DNA of 64,000 nt from Septoria linicola (Eukaryota > Ascomycota > Dothideomycetes > Mycosphaerellales > Mycosphaerellaceae), in the NCBI GenBank assembly GCA_024114885.1, contig CP099419.1:2294001-2358000 (forward strand), written 5' to 3'. Position numbers and translations under genes: made by a program. Positions within the stretch are counted from its first letter, which is position 1. Every line of letters starts with the position of its first letter. The notes below the pieces were generated by a model. That model saw only the letters and a program-made list of their open reading frames with translations, was not told the origin of the DNA and searched no databases. Below, one piece after another: positions 32,040 to 45,050 of the stretch.

Positions 32040-33473
32040 ATCTCCTCTCCCTAAGAGAGCTACCCTTAGCGACATCCTTACTTAATAGGTTATATTCTAG
32101 GCTGCCTATTTAGTCTTTATAATATACTTTATATATTCCGCGTTTATCGCGTCTCTAACGTGTTATACCTACGAACCTTTAGCGTGTTACGTAAATTCGC
32201 GCTACGAAGTAAAGGGTTACTATACGTATTACGTTTACGTAGTAATATATTCCTTACTATAGCGACTACGATTCGTAGCTCGAGCGTGTTCTTAAAAACT
32301 CTTCTAACTCTCTCTTAGACTTTTCTCTCTACGTATATAATATTTTCTATATCCTTATTAAGCTAGTATCTTTATATAATTACCGTATTACTAACGTAAG
32401 TACTATACTACTAAAGCGTACCCGAGTCGTAGTTCTAAACCGCCTACTATATACTATTAATAATATCGGAGGACGAGGAGATATAGAGATCTACCTCTAC
32501 TATATTAAGTATACCTACGACGGTATAGATCTTCGAATACTCCTTGACTACGCTTTATATACTAACAGACTACGTATAGACGACGAGCTAGCGTACGACG
32601 GGGTAATAAAGCCCGGTTAGAAGGTTAAGTGTTAGCGCTATAAGCGCTAATACTATAATTATAAGAGGATTACTAATAGAAACCTTAAGCGGTAGGCGCG
32701 CCGCGTACTATACTACTACGCGTAGCTAGAGACCCTCTCTAAAAGCGTACGTAAAGAGTAGGTAAAGCGCTACCTAAAGGCTCTCTATACCTCTATTAAG
32801 ACCGCTAAGAGGGTTTTTACTAGTAATAAGAGTAAAGCTATTAGCGGCTAGGATACGCTACGTAAGGCGAGCGTACTTAGCTCGCTACCGGCTAGCGCGA
32901 TATCCGTCGCTAGTCTAGTAGAGACCTAGCGCTAGTCTAACTTCATAGTAGCTATATTTAAGCTATAGTACGAGGTATACCTACTTTTCCTATACGATCC
33001 TTGTACGATACTAATACTCTTCGTAGACTAACTATATAGTAGACGCCTCTAGCGACGCCCTAGACGCTACTATAGAGGCGGCCTACCTCGAGAGTAGTAA
33101 CTAGGAGGAGGGTAAGCTCTCGGAGGACGCGGTGTCCGACGAGGAGGTAGACGAGGATAAGGATAAGGACGTAGAGGGCGTCGATAGCGGCGGAAACGCT
33201 AGCGACGACGCGCTCTCTATAGACGACGATTAAGCGTTTCGCTCGCTACCTATCTACGCCTCTTATACTCCGCTTACGCCTATATAGGCTATAGTCAGAT
33301 ACTTACTTCTTACCTACGGGCACTATACGACCCGCTTAGTAGGCATATATAAATAATATAGTTTACGCTTCGATATATCCTAAATACCTTAGTAATTTTC
33401 TTACCTTCTTAAATTTAAAGTTTGCCCCTATATATAGGTTTAGCGCTTAGTACTTAGTATCGCTATATTAGTG
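32040..33473 (+). pseudogene. Extra 3' region of chromovirus B with the conserved antisense frame
   Basis: Counterpart of 25440-26826. The antisense frame (plus strand here) maps to 32366-32620 and ends at the same TAG. A long basic stretch is readable beyond it through former Trp/Gln codons. Downstream, near 33,050-33,230, is a Glu/Asp/Gly-rich or Arg-rich segment depending on frame. Function unknown. Confidence 0.45.
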
Positions 33474-33478
33474 CCTTA
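33474..33478. repeat. Target site duplication CCTTA, left copy (copia)
   Basis: Repeated at 39782-39786, inside the 16-bp array of chromovirus B. Confidence 0.9.
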
Positions 33479-33758
33479 TGTTAAGAATGTATCCTAGATA
33501 GTTAGTCTAGATATAGACTTCTAAGTATAGTTCTAGATACCTAAGGCATCCACCTAAGGCTTAGTAAGAGGTATATCTTGCTTCTCTTTCTTCTCTTCTT
33601 AGATAACTAACAAAAATCAACTTTGTATTTAGTTCCTAGTATATTACTACTATACTATATATATAAGTCAGTTTAAGATTAATCTCCTATTCTTCTTTAC
33701 TACGCTATACCCTCCTTAACATTATATAGTATCTATAATACGCTCTCTACTTTTAACA
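33479..33758 (+). repeat. 5' LTR of the copia element (280 bp)
   Basis: Near-identical to 39502-39781; differences are mostly transitions (AATACGCTCTCT against AACACGCCCTCC). Confidence 0.95.
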
Positions 33759-33775
33759 GGTTATGAGCCCGGGTT
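33759..33775 (+). promoter_or_regulatory. Probable primer-binding site, half-tRNA type
   Basis: Directly after the 5' LTR the sequence GGTTATGAGCCC occurs. It is the reverse complement of the anticodon arm expected for initiator tRNA-Met (GGGCTCATAACC). Drosophila copia is known to prime from the 5' half of this tRNA. The match is read from the sequence; primer use is inferred. Confidence 0.65.
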
Positions 33776-33849
33776 TATGTACTAAATAGGAGTAACCTAT
33801 ATTAGTATAGGTTACTTATATCCCTTATAGTTTATAGAAAATATTTAGG

Positions 33850-36800
33850 GCCTAGAAGTTTCCCTAACTATATTACTAACGAAGCTAGTTTATACCTAGT
33901 AGTATATAAGTTAGTAAAGATCTCTATAAGATAGTAGTATGTTTCTACTTTATTAATACCTACCTAGTTCTCTACTATTGTACCTAGTATTACTAGAGTT
34001 AGAAGAGGCCACTTAGCCTTCCTACTACCTAGTAATAGAAACTCTACTAAGAGAGAAAGATCTAAGTCTTAGTAATTTCCTAAATACGAGGAATCCCTGT
34101 CCCTTAGAGCTAGTCTCTCTACTACAAGAAATTACCCTTCTCTAGAATCCTTAGCTAGTCTAAAGTATTCTACTAATTATTTATTCTATTCACCTATTTC
34201 TATAATAGACTAAGAGGATAAGAAGAGCTAAAGGATTCTAATTCTAGACAGAACTAACTAGAAGAGATAGTTCAAGCTATAGACAGATAAGCTAGAAGGA
34301 AAGGACTAGTTCTAGGCAATTAGCTAACTAATTGTTAGAGGGAACCTATATATAGTTTAGTAGGACACTAGTCTTTAGATACATGTTACTTAGAATTAAT
34401 ACTTCTTAAAAGACAATGTAGTATATAGGTTTAGTATTAGATATAGTATTAGTAAAGATAATAAGATAGAGCTGGAGATATAGTATATTACTACACTAGT
34501 AGCTAAGATATAGGTAATTCTCTAGAACAAGTATAATAGAGTCCTGAAGTCCTATACTATAGGTCTAATTAAGCAGTTTGTTATATTCAGGATGTCACCT
34601 AATAAGATAATTAGGGAAGTATAGAGACACCTTAGAGGCCTAGGTAAGAGGATTACTAAGATTGATCCTTAGGAAGCCTACTACTAGAGCTAAGAGAAAA
34701 GGCTGAAATATCTCCTATAGTCCCTACCTATATTATACTAAGTAGCTAAGGATACTATTATAACCTAACTATCCTTAGATATAGACACTATTCTCCTTCT
34801 ACTTAAGTCCTAAGAGGTAAGAGATAATCTAGACAAGATAGACATAGGTCTAGCTATATTCTATTCTAGGTAGCCCTACTAAGGAAAGTCCCTACTAATA
34901 TACTAGCTCTATAAGAAAGGGAAGTACTAGTTAAAGGATTATCCTAACCTCCCTACTACTAAGAAACTATCCTAGTAGAGAAACAGTACTAAGAACTAGA
35001 AGGACCCTTAGGGATTATTCCTTAGAGAGAGGGTTAGAAGATCCCCTTTACTAAGGAATACTAGATATATCAAGAAAGCTGTCTACAAGTCATTATTATA
35101 TAATAAGCTAAAGAAGGTTGTCTAGAAAATAGGTAAGTAGCTTTAAAGGATAGAAAAGTCTAGAAAGCTTCTAAAGAAAGGATTTTTAGCCTAGGAGTCT
35201 AGTTCTAGTTCTAATTCTAGAACTTACTCTAGTTCTAGAAGTAATAATAATTCCCTATTAGAAGATAATAACCAAGATAAGTTAGCCTATTCTATAATTA
35301 AGGCTAAAGGCAAGTTGTTACCTTAAGAATAGCTCTTAGATTCCTATACCTTATCCTATATAACTAACTAACTGTCCTTCTTCAGATTAGTAAAGCTACT
35401 AAGGAAGAAAGTATAGATTAAGGTAGGAGGAGGATACCTCTATATAACCTACTCTAGACTAGTATAGATAAAGGGAATCTTAGGAGGAGAAGTTCTACTT
35501 AATAGGGTACTATTTGTTCCTAATCTTAGAGTAAATCTTATGTTATAGGATTAGTTTAGTAAGCAATTTAGAGTCTAGAAGCCTAATTTTACTCTTACCT
35601 CTCTAGATAGCTAAACAGTTATAAAGACCAAGCTAGTTAGAGGTATTCTATTTATTAGTAAGATATTACCTCTCCTATAGGAAAAGTTATATTACTTACT
35701 ATATAATCCTATAGAGGTTAATAATGCCTATACTGCCCTATTAGAGAAGGATCTAAAACAGTAAGAGCTATAGTATAGAAGATTTGTACACTTTAGAAGA
35801 GAGTTACTCTCAAACCTTTATAAAGTTACTAACCTAAAGGAAAGAATTCTAATTCCTAACTAGGAAGAGTATAAGTATAGGATCTATATAATAGGTAAGA
35901 TAAAGAAACACCTAGGTAAGTCTATTAAGAGAAGACCTGAAAGATTAGCCCTTGTGTTAGTAGATATCTATAGACTATTACTATTATTAGTAAAAGGTTT
36001 TATATAGTAGCTTGAGATTGTTAATAACTTCTTAAGAAAGAAATAGGCATTTCTACTCAAGGCTAGATTAGATACACTAACTACTCTTTAGAACTGGAGG
36101 ATTAAGGTAGAAAGGTAGTTAGTAGCACTCCTCAAGTCTATAAGGGCTAACAATGCTAGAGAGATTACTGCTTTGATCAAACAGTAAGAGAAGGACTTTA
36201 GAATCACTCTTAAGCTAACTAAGGCCTATAATTCACTCTAGAATAGAGTAGTTAAGAGGTCTATCTAAACATTAGAGGCCTCTATTAGAGCAATGCTTAA
36301 AGAAAGCAAGATGCCTATTAAGTTTTAGCTAGAAGCCCTTGAAGTATAGATATATATAAGGAACAAGCTTCTAAATAGACCTAATATTAAGGGATTTAAG
36401 CTCTTACCTAATAAAGCTTTTAATAGGATCAAACTAACAGTCTCCTACCTTAAGGTATAGGGATATAGAGCTGTAGTATATATAGATATAAGAGTATAGC
36501 CTTAGTAGGTAAGGAGTAACAAACTAATAAATAGAGGAAAGGATGCTATGTTTGTTAGATACTATAATAATATAGTAAAGGTATAGAAGTTCTAGGAGCT
36601 AGATATAAAGGCTATCAAGTAGCACATTAATATAATCTTCTTTAAAGATAAGCTAGGTAGAGAATTGGACTTAAATATTAAGATCAAGAATCTCCCTAGT
36701 TTAGCTCTAGAAAGAAGACCTATTAGAAGGCCAAGAACTATTAGCTAGCCTACTCTATAAGCTAGTAAGAGTACCCTAGGTGCTCCTAGTCTAGGCTAGT

Positions 36801-38840
36801 AGAAGCCTCCTCCTCCTTAGCTATTAGTATAGGTTTAGGAAGGAAAGAAACTCTTTATACAACTTCTACCTCTACTAGAAGATATAAGAGAGTACAGAAA
36901 ATTCCTAGACTAAGAGAAAGTTAAGAAAGAATCTAAGAATTCTGCCTAAGAAACTATAAAGGTAGATTAGGAGTAGATAGCTCTAAAATAAACTCTTAGA
37001 AAGAGGAAAGTATCCTAAGAACTTAATAGATTTGACTAGAAGCTAAAGCTAATTAGGCTTAAGCCAGATTAGAATAGTTAGCCAGACAAGGAAATGCTCT
37101 TAGAGTATTAGGCTTTCTTCTTAGCTATAAGCTCTATTGACCTAGGCATCCTATAGGACCTAGAATTCTTAGAGGAAGTTAAAGAGATTGCATTCTTAGC
37201 TACTAAAGAAGCAGGAATGTATAAATAGGAGGTTCTAATCTCAAGGAACTATAAGGAAGCAGTAAGTAATCTCAAGTAGGGTTATCTCTAGCAAGAAGCT
37301 ATTTAGAAGGAGCTAGATATACTTATAAGTAATAACACCTAGACTATAGTAGTCCTACTAAAAGAGGCTAACCTAGTTACCTCAAGATAGGTCTTTAATA
37401 TTAAGAGAAAGCTTAGTAGAGCTATTGAAAAGTTCAAGGCAAGACTAGTTATAAGAGAGTTCTCTTAAAAGTATAGAGTAGACTATATAGAGACTTTTGC
37501 CTCTATAGTTAGGTAGGATACTCTAAGAGGATTCATAGCTATAGTCTATAAGAAGGACCTAGTTCTACACTAAGTAGATGTAAACAATATATTTATAGAG
37601 AGTACCCTATATAAGGACATCTATATAATCCTACTACTAGGTGTTGACCTACTAACTAGTATAGTCTTATAAGTTCTAAGGAGTCTCTATAGGCTAAAGT
37701 AAGCTATAAGAGACTGGAATCAGCTATATATATTAAAGCTGAAAGGAATAGGATTCAGACAATTAGAAGTAGACTTATGTCTTCTAATCTATAAGAAAAG
37801 GAAAGACCTAATAATCCTAATCTATATTAATAATATACCTATTACTATAGAGAGACTAGAAGATATCCTCTAGTTTAAAGACTAACTTAGTAAGGTCTTT
37901 AAGATCAAAGATCTTAGAGAACCAGACAAGATTCTTAGAATAAGACTAACAAGAAACAGATAGTAAGGCTAGCTAAAACTTAACTAGAAGCACTATATCT
38001 AAGAGAACCTAGCTAAGATAGGAATAGGTCAAGAGACTATATTACTAACTCTTTTACTAATAGACAGCTATAAAAGTCTGAAGCCTACTAGACTAAATAA
38101 TGAAAGGTATAATAAATAGGAGTACTAATCCATTATTAGAACATAGATATAGCTTATAACTATTATAAGACTAGACATTTCATTTGCTCTTAGAAGATTG
38201 AGCTCCTATGTTAGTAATCTAATAGTAGGACATATGAAGGCTCTAAAGAAACTGACTAGATACCTAAGATCAAACCTAGACCTTAGTCTAAGATACTTAA
38301 GGAATAGTCAAGGCTTTCTTACTAGATATATAGACTCTAACTATATAATGGACAAGACTAATAGAGTCTTAATCCTTGGATATGTCTTCTTCCTTTATAG
38401 TATACTAATCTCCTAGATAAGTAAGAAGTAGAAATCTGTAGCTATATCTATAATAGAAGCTAAATATATAGCTATAGGTGCATATATAAAACAGTTATAG
38501 TTCCTTAGTACTCTTTTAAGAGAGCTTAGATGCCTAGAGTTAGTAGGAGAATATTCTTACTAACTAAGGATCCTTAGTAACTAGGAAACTATTACTAGAA
38601 TCAGGCTAATTCAGCTAAAAGGTAATAACTAAGCTACCCTTACTCTAGTTAAGGACTTATATATTTATAACAAGTCTAAACATATTAATATCTTATATAA
38701 TACTATAAGAAAGCTCTAGTAGAACAGACTTATCTCTATAGAATATGTAAACATAAAAGAGATAGTAGTAGATAGTCTTACTAAGCTAAAGAATAGACTA
38801 CAGTTTTAGGAGTTTGTAAGGCAGCTCTACCTTATATAAG
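33850..38840 (+). pseudogene. Copia Gag-Pol polyprotein, inactivated
   Basis: Readable through stops on the plus strand. A Gag region with a decayed zinc knuckle lies near 34,905-34,950. Protease is about 35,330-35,560 (a decayed LDSY..SYMTN stretch in place of DSGAS/H motifs). Integrase is about 35,870-36,700 (RAMLKESKMP, then a GYRAVV segment). Reverse transcriptase is about 37,290-38,050 (VDVNNMFMESTLYKDIYM; YINNMPIT in place of YVDD). RNase H is about 38,300-38,830 (EAKYMAMGA, SLTKL near the end). A 72-codon frame (38198-38416) survives by chance in this region. Many stops are TAG, from CAG or TGG. It is non-functional. Confidence 0.88.
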
Positions 38841-39501
38841 AGATATATAAAAGATAACTCCAAGCCTTAGAGTTGAACTAAGAGGAGTCTAAAAGAAAGA
38901 TTTTAGTTACTTGACTCCTCCTTAGTTAGACTTTATAAAGTCCTAAATGCTCTTACTAATAACAGACCTGTTACTAACTATAATATTACTATATAGCACC
39001 TAGCTAAACTAGACACCCCCTAAGGCTAAGTACTAGTTAATATTAAAGACCTCCTCTATAGTAGCTATTATCTCCTCTACTAGTATGTAGTTACTCTGCT
39101 CCCTAGCTTAATATAAGATCCCTATAGCTAAGAATAGTATACTCTAAAGACTATTAGGGAACTAAGAAGCTATATAGAATATGACTAAGTAGGGGACTAG
39201 GCTATAAGGAATCTAGAGAGCTATTAGAATTAGCTATAAGAAAGGATAGGGGCAACTTACTAGATAGTCTATATCCTAAACAATCTACTCCTATATAAGA
39301 GAGGAGGAAGATCTTATAGAAGGTATTTCTTTTACCTTTTTATAAGAGATAGTAGTATAGAAAGTTTATTAGATTAATAGTTAGTACTGTCTAGTTATTA
39401 GTCTAAAAAGCAAGTACTTAATAACTAATTAAGATTAGGACTAGTATTTGAGTACTACAGATAATCTATTAAAAGATCTAACTATATAGCATAAGTAGGA
39501 G

Positions 39502-39781
39502 TGTTAAGAATATATCCTAGATAGTTAGTCTAGATATAGACTTCTAAGTATAGTTCTAGATACCTAAGGCATCCACCTAAGGCTTAGTAAGAGGTATATC
39601 TTGCTTCTCTTTCTTCTCTTCTTAGATAACTAACAAAAATCAACTTTATATTTAGTTCCTAGTATATTACTACTATACTATGTATATAAGTTAGTTCAAG
39701 ATTAATCCCCTATTCTTCTTTACTACGCTATACCCTCCTTAACATTGTATAGTATCTATAACACGCCCTCCACTTTTAACA
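39502..39781 (+). repeat. 3' LTR of the copia element (280 bp)
   Basis: Partner of 33479-33758. Keeps some CpA/CpG sites that are mutated in the 5' LTR. Confidence 0.95.
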
Positions 39782-39786
39782 CCTTA
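39782..39786. repeat. Target site duplication CCTTA, right copy (copia)
   Basis: Repeats 33474-33478. Confidence 0.9.
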
Positions 39787-42700
39787 GCGTATTAGTGCCT
39801 TAGCGTATTAGTACCTTAGCGTATTAGTGCCTTAGCGTATTAGCGCCTTAGCGTATTAGTGCCTTAGCGTATTAGCGCCTTAGCGCTTCTATCTTACTAC
39901 GCGCCTACTTACGCGCTACGCTTCGAATACGTCTAGTACTATATAGCCGCTAATATATTCTTTAGGTTCCTACTAGTCGTACTCTTTAGGCTAGCTCTAC
40001 TAGCGGATTAAGTACTAGCGTACGCCCTTCCTTACTCGAGTTCTAAGGATCTTCTTAACTTCCTATTTACTCTAGTAGTCCGCGAGTAGTATACTCTCTA
40101 CCTACGTCTCGCTACCCTTCTAAGGTTCTAGAAGCGATATATAAAATACGTTATAGATAAGAGCGTCTAGTAGTAGGGCTAAGCGGTACGCCTACTTCCC
40201 TACTACGTTAATTACCTTAAAAGGCCTAGTAAACTTATCTACTAACTTCTTCGAAGGAACCTTTAATCGTAGGTTCTTTGTCGATAGTAAGACTATGTCG
40301 CCGACCTTATATTCCTTAGCCTAATACCTATTATTAAAGTACCTAGCCTACGCCTCGCTTACTTCTCGCTAGCGTTTACTTAGCGTCTTATAGTTCTTCT
40401 TTAATCTTTCTATAGCTTCCTTAGCGGCTAGTACCTCCCTTTTAGGAAGCGCGCCCTAAGCTTCTCGCCTACTCGTTACTAGCTCTAGATTGAAACTATA
40501 TAGTACTATAAATAGTAACATTTTTAATATCGTATACGTACTATTGTTATATACGAACTCGGCTTATACTAACAGGTCTACCTAGTTATCTTACTACTCT
40601 ACGTAGTAGATACGTAGGTAAGTCTTAAGCGTCTAATTCGCTCTTTCGGTTTACCTGTCCGTTTACGGATAGAACGCTATACTTAGCTTATACTTTATAT
40701 ACGCCTCGTAGTAGAAGTCAGACTAGAACTAACTCGTGAATATAGACCCTCTATCGCTAATAATACCTATAGGTATACTATAATACCTAATTACTTCTAA
40801 TATTAAGACTCCTATAAGGTCGCTACTCGTATATCTCTTTATAGTTAGTACGAAGATAACTATCTTTATATATCGGTTAACGATAACTAGAATCGTATTA
40901 TATACGTATACTCCTTACTTACTCGATAGGAGGTCTATAATAAAATCCTAAGTTAACTCTTAGAACGGACGGTCTAGTATAGGTAGCGTAGTTAGCTTAC
41001 TATATAGTCGATAGCGACGCGCCTTTACCTTCTAGTAACTCCTATAGGATTCTACGTATTATACGATATCCTTAGTTATCTCTAGCTACTAGTACTTCCT
41101 TCGTACTAGTAAGATAGTCTTATCCTTACTAAAATAGCCTATAAGGGTATTATCGTGATATATACGAATTACCTACGTCTATAAGGCGTAGTCCTTAGGT
41201 ACGTATAATAAATCGTCTACCTAGAGGTTTCTCTCTCTTACGGTATATTACTCGAACCGGCCGCCGCTACTTATCGCTTACGAGTATACTACGCTTGTAC
41301 TTAGCTTAGCCTATACTAGCGCGCGAGTATATCTAAGAATCAAGTCTAAGATATTCGCGTACGGCTCTTCGCTTTTAGTAATCACACCTACTACTCGTAT
41401 AGGCGTTAAAAACTACTACTACGAGTTAGAGTTAGTACTTCTTTATATCGAAGAATACTATTCTTTATAAGTCGTATAGATACGAGCTACGAGCGGTCCG
41501 CCTACGTCCCTCGTACTCTGATCGTCCTATAGCTATAACTTAGTCTATAGGGTAGGTAGTAGGTTAGTTACCTCTACTACCTCCTTAGCGTAATCGCTAC
41601 GCCTCGACAGCGCGTCGGCTAGGTTTCGCTTACCTACCTAGTACGTTATAACGAAGTCGAATAGGGCTAGGAATATAGCCTAATAGGCTTACCTACCGGT
41701 TAACTTCTTTACGCCTATAAACCTACGAAGGTTAGTATAGTCGACTAGTACGTCGATCGTATACAGAGCGCCTTCGAGGTACGGCCTCTACGCCTTAAAA
41801 GCCTTAACTACTATAAGAAGCTCCTTATCGTGTATCTTATAATTATACTCTATAGTAATTATCTTTCTAGATATAAATATAATAGAGTACTATTTAGACC
41901 TAAAGAGTTAGCTAAGGATTATAGTAATTACGTAATTAGAGGCGTCGCTTTCGACCTATAACCTAAGCGTAAAGTCGAAGTGCCTTAGTAGCGGTACTAT
42001 AGAAAAACGCTTTTTTAACTTAGTAAACGCCTACTCCTCTCATATAGTCTACTTGAGTAGGCCCGGCTTCTTACCTACTACGGCGCTCTTAGATAGCGCT
42101 ATAAATAGAGATACTACCCTAGAGTATTTAAAAATAAAACGCTAGTAGAAGTTAGTAAACCTAAGGAAGGATTAAACCTCTACGAGCGTTATAGGCGTTA
42201 GCTATGCCGCGATTACGTCTATCCTACGTAGATCTATCGTAACCCCTCTAGTAGTTACTATAAAGCCTAGGAAATCGACTTCCTTCTACTAGAATTTGTA
42301 CTTCGCTCTTTAAGTATAGAGCCTAAACTTCTAGAGACGCGTAAGCACGTTATATACGTCGCGTACGTAGTCCGCGCAGCTCTTACTATAGATAAGGATA
42401 TTATTAAGGTATACTATATAGCACGTATCGACTAAACCTACTAAAGTATAGTTAATATATACCTAGAACATAGCTAGAGCGTTAGTTAGGCTAAATAGTA
42501 TTACTTTATACTAGAAGTAGCCGTAGCGCGTACGGAACGTAGTCTTCTAGTAGTCGCTAGGCTTGACACGAATCCGATAGTATATATCTATAAGGTCTAG
42601 GGTCGTAAACTATACGGCTCCTATAAGCCTATCTAGCGTCTCGCTAATTAGAGAAAGTAGGTGCCTATTCTTAATAGTAATTTCGTTTAACCCTCGGTAG

Positions 42701-44510
42701 TCGACGTATAGCCTTAGTTTACTATCTTTCTTTAGTATAAACAGGATAGGCGTACCCGCCTCGCTAACGCTACGCTCGATCTAATCGTACTTAAGGCCTA
42801 TAGTAAGGTACTTCTTTAGTTCCTCTAGCTTCTTACCTAACTAGTAATATAGTAGCCTAAAGGGTAGAACGGTACCTAGACGTAGCTTAATCGTATACTC
42901 TACGCTATCTACTAGCTTACTCCTTATCTCTTCTATCGAGTTTAGAACGTTAGAGAACTATTAGAACTTAGGAGGAAGAGGGTCAAGCTCTTCGCCTTCG
43001 CCTATCTTACTTATTACTACTATATATATAGTTAGTATATACTTTAAGTCCTTAAAAAACTTATAGGCTTCTCTAACCTTAACGTTTTTAAAAGTATCGC
43101 TATAGGTCTACTTATCCGAGCCACTATCGACTCGTATACGATAAGTACGCCTCTATAGCCGACCTAAGATTATATTAGGGGTTAGTATATCGTAGGTATA
43201 AAAGATTACGCCTACCGTACGCTCTACTCCTATAGAGTCTACGAGCCGTACGCGTATATAGTATACGCTATAATAATACCTTAATTCTCTAGTAAACGAG
43301 GTAGCTAGGAGTAAGGCAGTATTAGTTCGAGCTATAATATCGTGTTATAAGATAAAGGATCTTAATACTACGTTAATATTAGTAGTATTATTAAGGAGGA
43401 ATTAGGCTAGCTTGAGCCTATCCTACGCCTCGACTACGCCCTCTAGGTAAGTCGTATTTACGACTTATATAAAGAGGTATATATCGCTACTAAGCTCGGT
43501 ATCTAGAGATCGTAGTCCTTCTCTAACACCTTCTCTTTTTTTAGCGTCTCTACGGTAACCTTACGTACTAACGGCTTCTTACTATCGTCTTAGGCGCTTC
43601 GGTTAAGGTAGACAGAATTAGTACTAATATGCCCTTTCTACTTATAGCTATAGTATTCTAAATACTTATAGCCTATAATAGAGTAGGTAGAACCTTTGTC
43701 GCCGGAGCGACGCGTGTTATTCCCTTCTAGACTATCGTCGCGTCTACGTATAGGAGCGTCGCTCCCTATATACTTACGCTTCGAGTACGTATCGCGCTCG
43801 CGGTCCCTATTACTCTAGCTTCCGCCCTAGTTATACCGTATAGGAATTACCCTATTAGCTTACTCTAGGCGCCTTACTAACGTAACTAAATTAGCGCGCT
43901 TACTAGGCACGGTATGATTCTTAATAATCTCTCGTCGAAGCGCTAGCTTTAACTTTACAAGGAGCTAGCGTACTAGCTACGTTTCGCTATAGTCGCCTAG
44001 CTAAGACTCTAAGTAGCCTAGCTCTATAGCGAACTAGCGTACCCCTTAGCCCTTACCCTATTAGGCCTTCTCGTACTCGACCGTTATAAGGATCGTACGA
44101 TTCGCCTAATCCTCGATAACGTTATAGATAAAGCGCTTAAACTTAGTCTAAGTATAGTCTAGAGGCATTACCTTAGAGTGTTCGTTATACTAGGTCTCTT
44201 ACGCCTCGCCTACGAGCTATATAATACTATATAGGACCTTCGAATCTTCTATACTAAACTCTTATAGACTATTAAGGAAGATCACTTCGAGACTATAAAT
44301 AAACTCTCTCGCCTCTTAGATTATCTCGCTCTTAAAGGTACAAGGTTCTCTAACTTTAGGACCTTTATATCGCGTATACGATACGCTATCGTAAAGTATA
44401 CTACCTATAATACTAGCGCTAGCGTCGTCTTTAGAGTCGCTAATATCGAGAGTACTAGGAGTACTCGAGGATAGAGATTCTAACTCTATAAGGAGCCGAT
44501 TATTCTCTCG
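39787..44510 (-). pseudogene. Gag-Pol of chromovirus B, RIP-inactivated
   Basis: Reverse-strand counterpart of the copy A polyprotein, with the same domain order and no indel noticed. The 16-bp array (39,782-39,890) lies just past the pol end, followed upstream by chromodomain, integrase, RNase H, RT, protease and gag. Copy B retains a few sites that differ from A by transitions only. Confidence 0.88.
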
Positions 44511-44758
44511 TCGTAGAGCGCGTATCTCTAAGCGACGACGTAGTTCCTAGTTCTTAGCCTCAAGCTATATACGCTCTACCTACGTACTATCTTTAGTTAT
44601 ACTAGTAGACTCCTACTCCTAAACCTTATTAGTATCTATAAGATTACCTCGATCGTCTACTTCGCCTATTACGAGCCCTAGTAGCGCTATACCTACGTTA
44701 CGTTAGGGAGCTATAGGCCTCTATAGATTACTACCCTCGAAAGGAGAAGAATTAGAAT

Positions 44759-44930
44759 TATAAAAGAGGTATATAGTAATATATAGAGCGCTCTCTTAAT
44801 AAGACTATTAGGATATCGTAAGACTAATTCTTGCCTCCTTTCGGATATATACGCGTACTATAGTTATACTATACGCTAAGCCTACGAGCCTAAGGTAGGT
44901 CTTAGCCTTTAACCTTACCTAGCTCTTATA
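44759..44930 (-). repeat. 5' LTR of chromovirus B (172 bp)
   Basis: Same 172-bp unit as the other three LTRs, in reverse orientation. Confidence 0.95.
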
Positions 44931-44935
44931 AGGAC
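44931..44935. repeat. Target site duplication AGGAC, right copy (chromovirus B)
   Basis: Repeats 31860-31864. Confidence 0.9.
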
Positions 44936-44959
44936 TCGCTAAAGAAAGGTTATAATATA

Positions 44960-45050
44960 TCCTTTATAGCGCTACTAGAAAGATTAGTCCTAAAGCGATT
45001 TCTATTATAAAGAGCGGACTCTACTATATAATAGATATAGGGAAGGGAGA
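44960..45050 (-). repeat. Introner-like unit of RepHel, borders uncertain
   Basis: Minus strand: arms ATCTATTATATAG and CTTTATAATAGAAAT, then GACTAATC as branch site and CTTTCTAG as 3' end. The donor is unclear (GCAAGT or GTCTCC are options). Confidence 0.6.

Larger units (their letters stand above)
33479..39781 (+). mobile_element. Ty1/copia retrotransposon, full length (6,303 bp), inserted in chromovirus B
   Basis: LTRs of 280 bp (33479-33758 and 39502-39781) begin TGTTAA and end TTAACA, and CCTTA duplications flank them. Gene order protease-integrase-RT-RNase H marks copia. Unlike the surrounding elements it has very few CpG dinucleotides yet keeps many CpA and TpG. Its frames are still broken by many TAG stops. 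Being nested inside B, it is the youngest insertion. Confidence 0.95.
31865..44930 (-). mobile_element. Ty3/gypsy chromovirus, copy B, full length, split by a copia element
   Basis: Reverse orientation, with LTRs at 31865-32036 and 44759-44930 and AGGAC duplications outside. Removing the copia insertion and one CCTTA copy leaves 6,758 bp, exactly the length of copy A. The internal layout mirrors A: gag about 44,510-43,290, RT about 42,800-42,320, integrase about 41,120-40,480, chromodomain about 40,090-39,920, the 16-bp array, the extra 3' region at 32,040-33,470, and a purine tract next to the 3' LTR at 31,865-32,036. Same RIP pattern and no intact frame. Confidence 0.95.

Noticed and set aside
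38198..38416. Surviving 72-codon frame in the copia element
   Set aside because: It is a fragment of the copia pol between RT and RNase H, not a separate gene.
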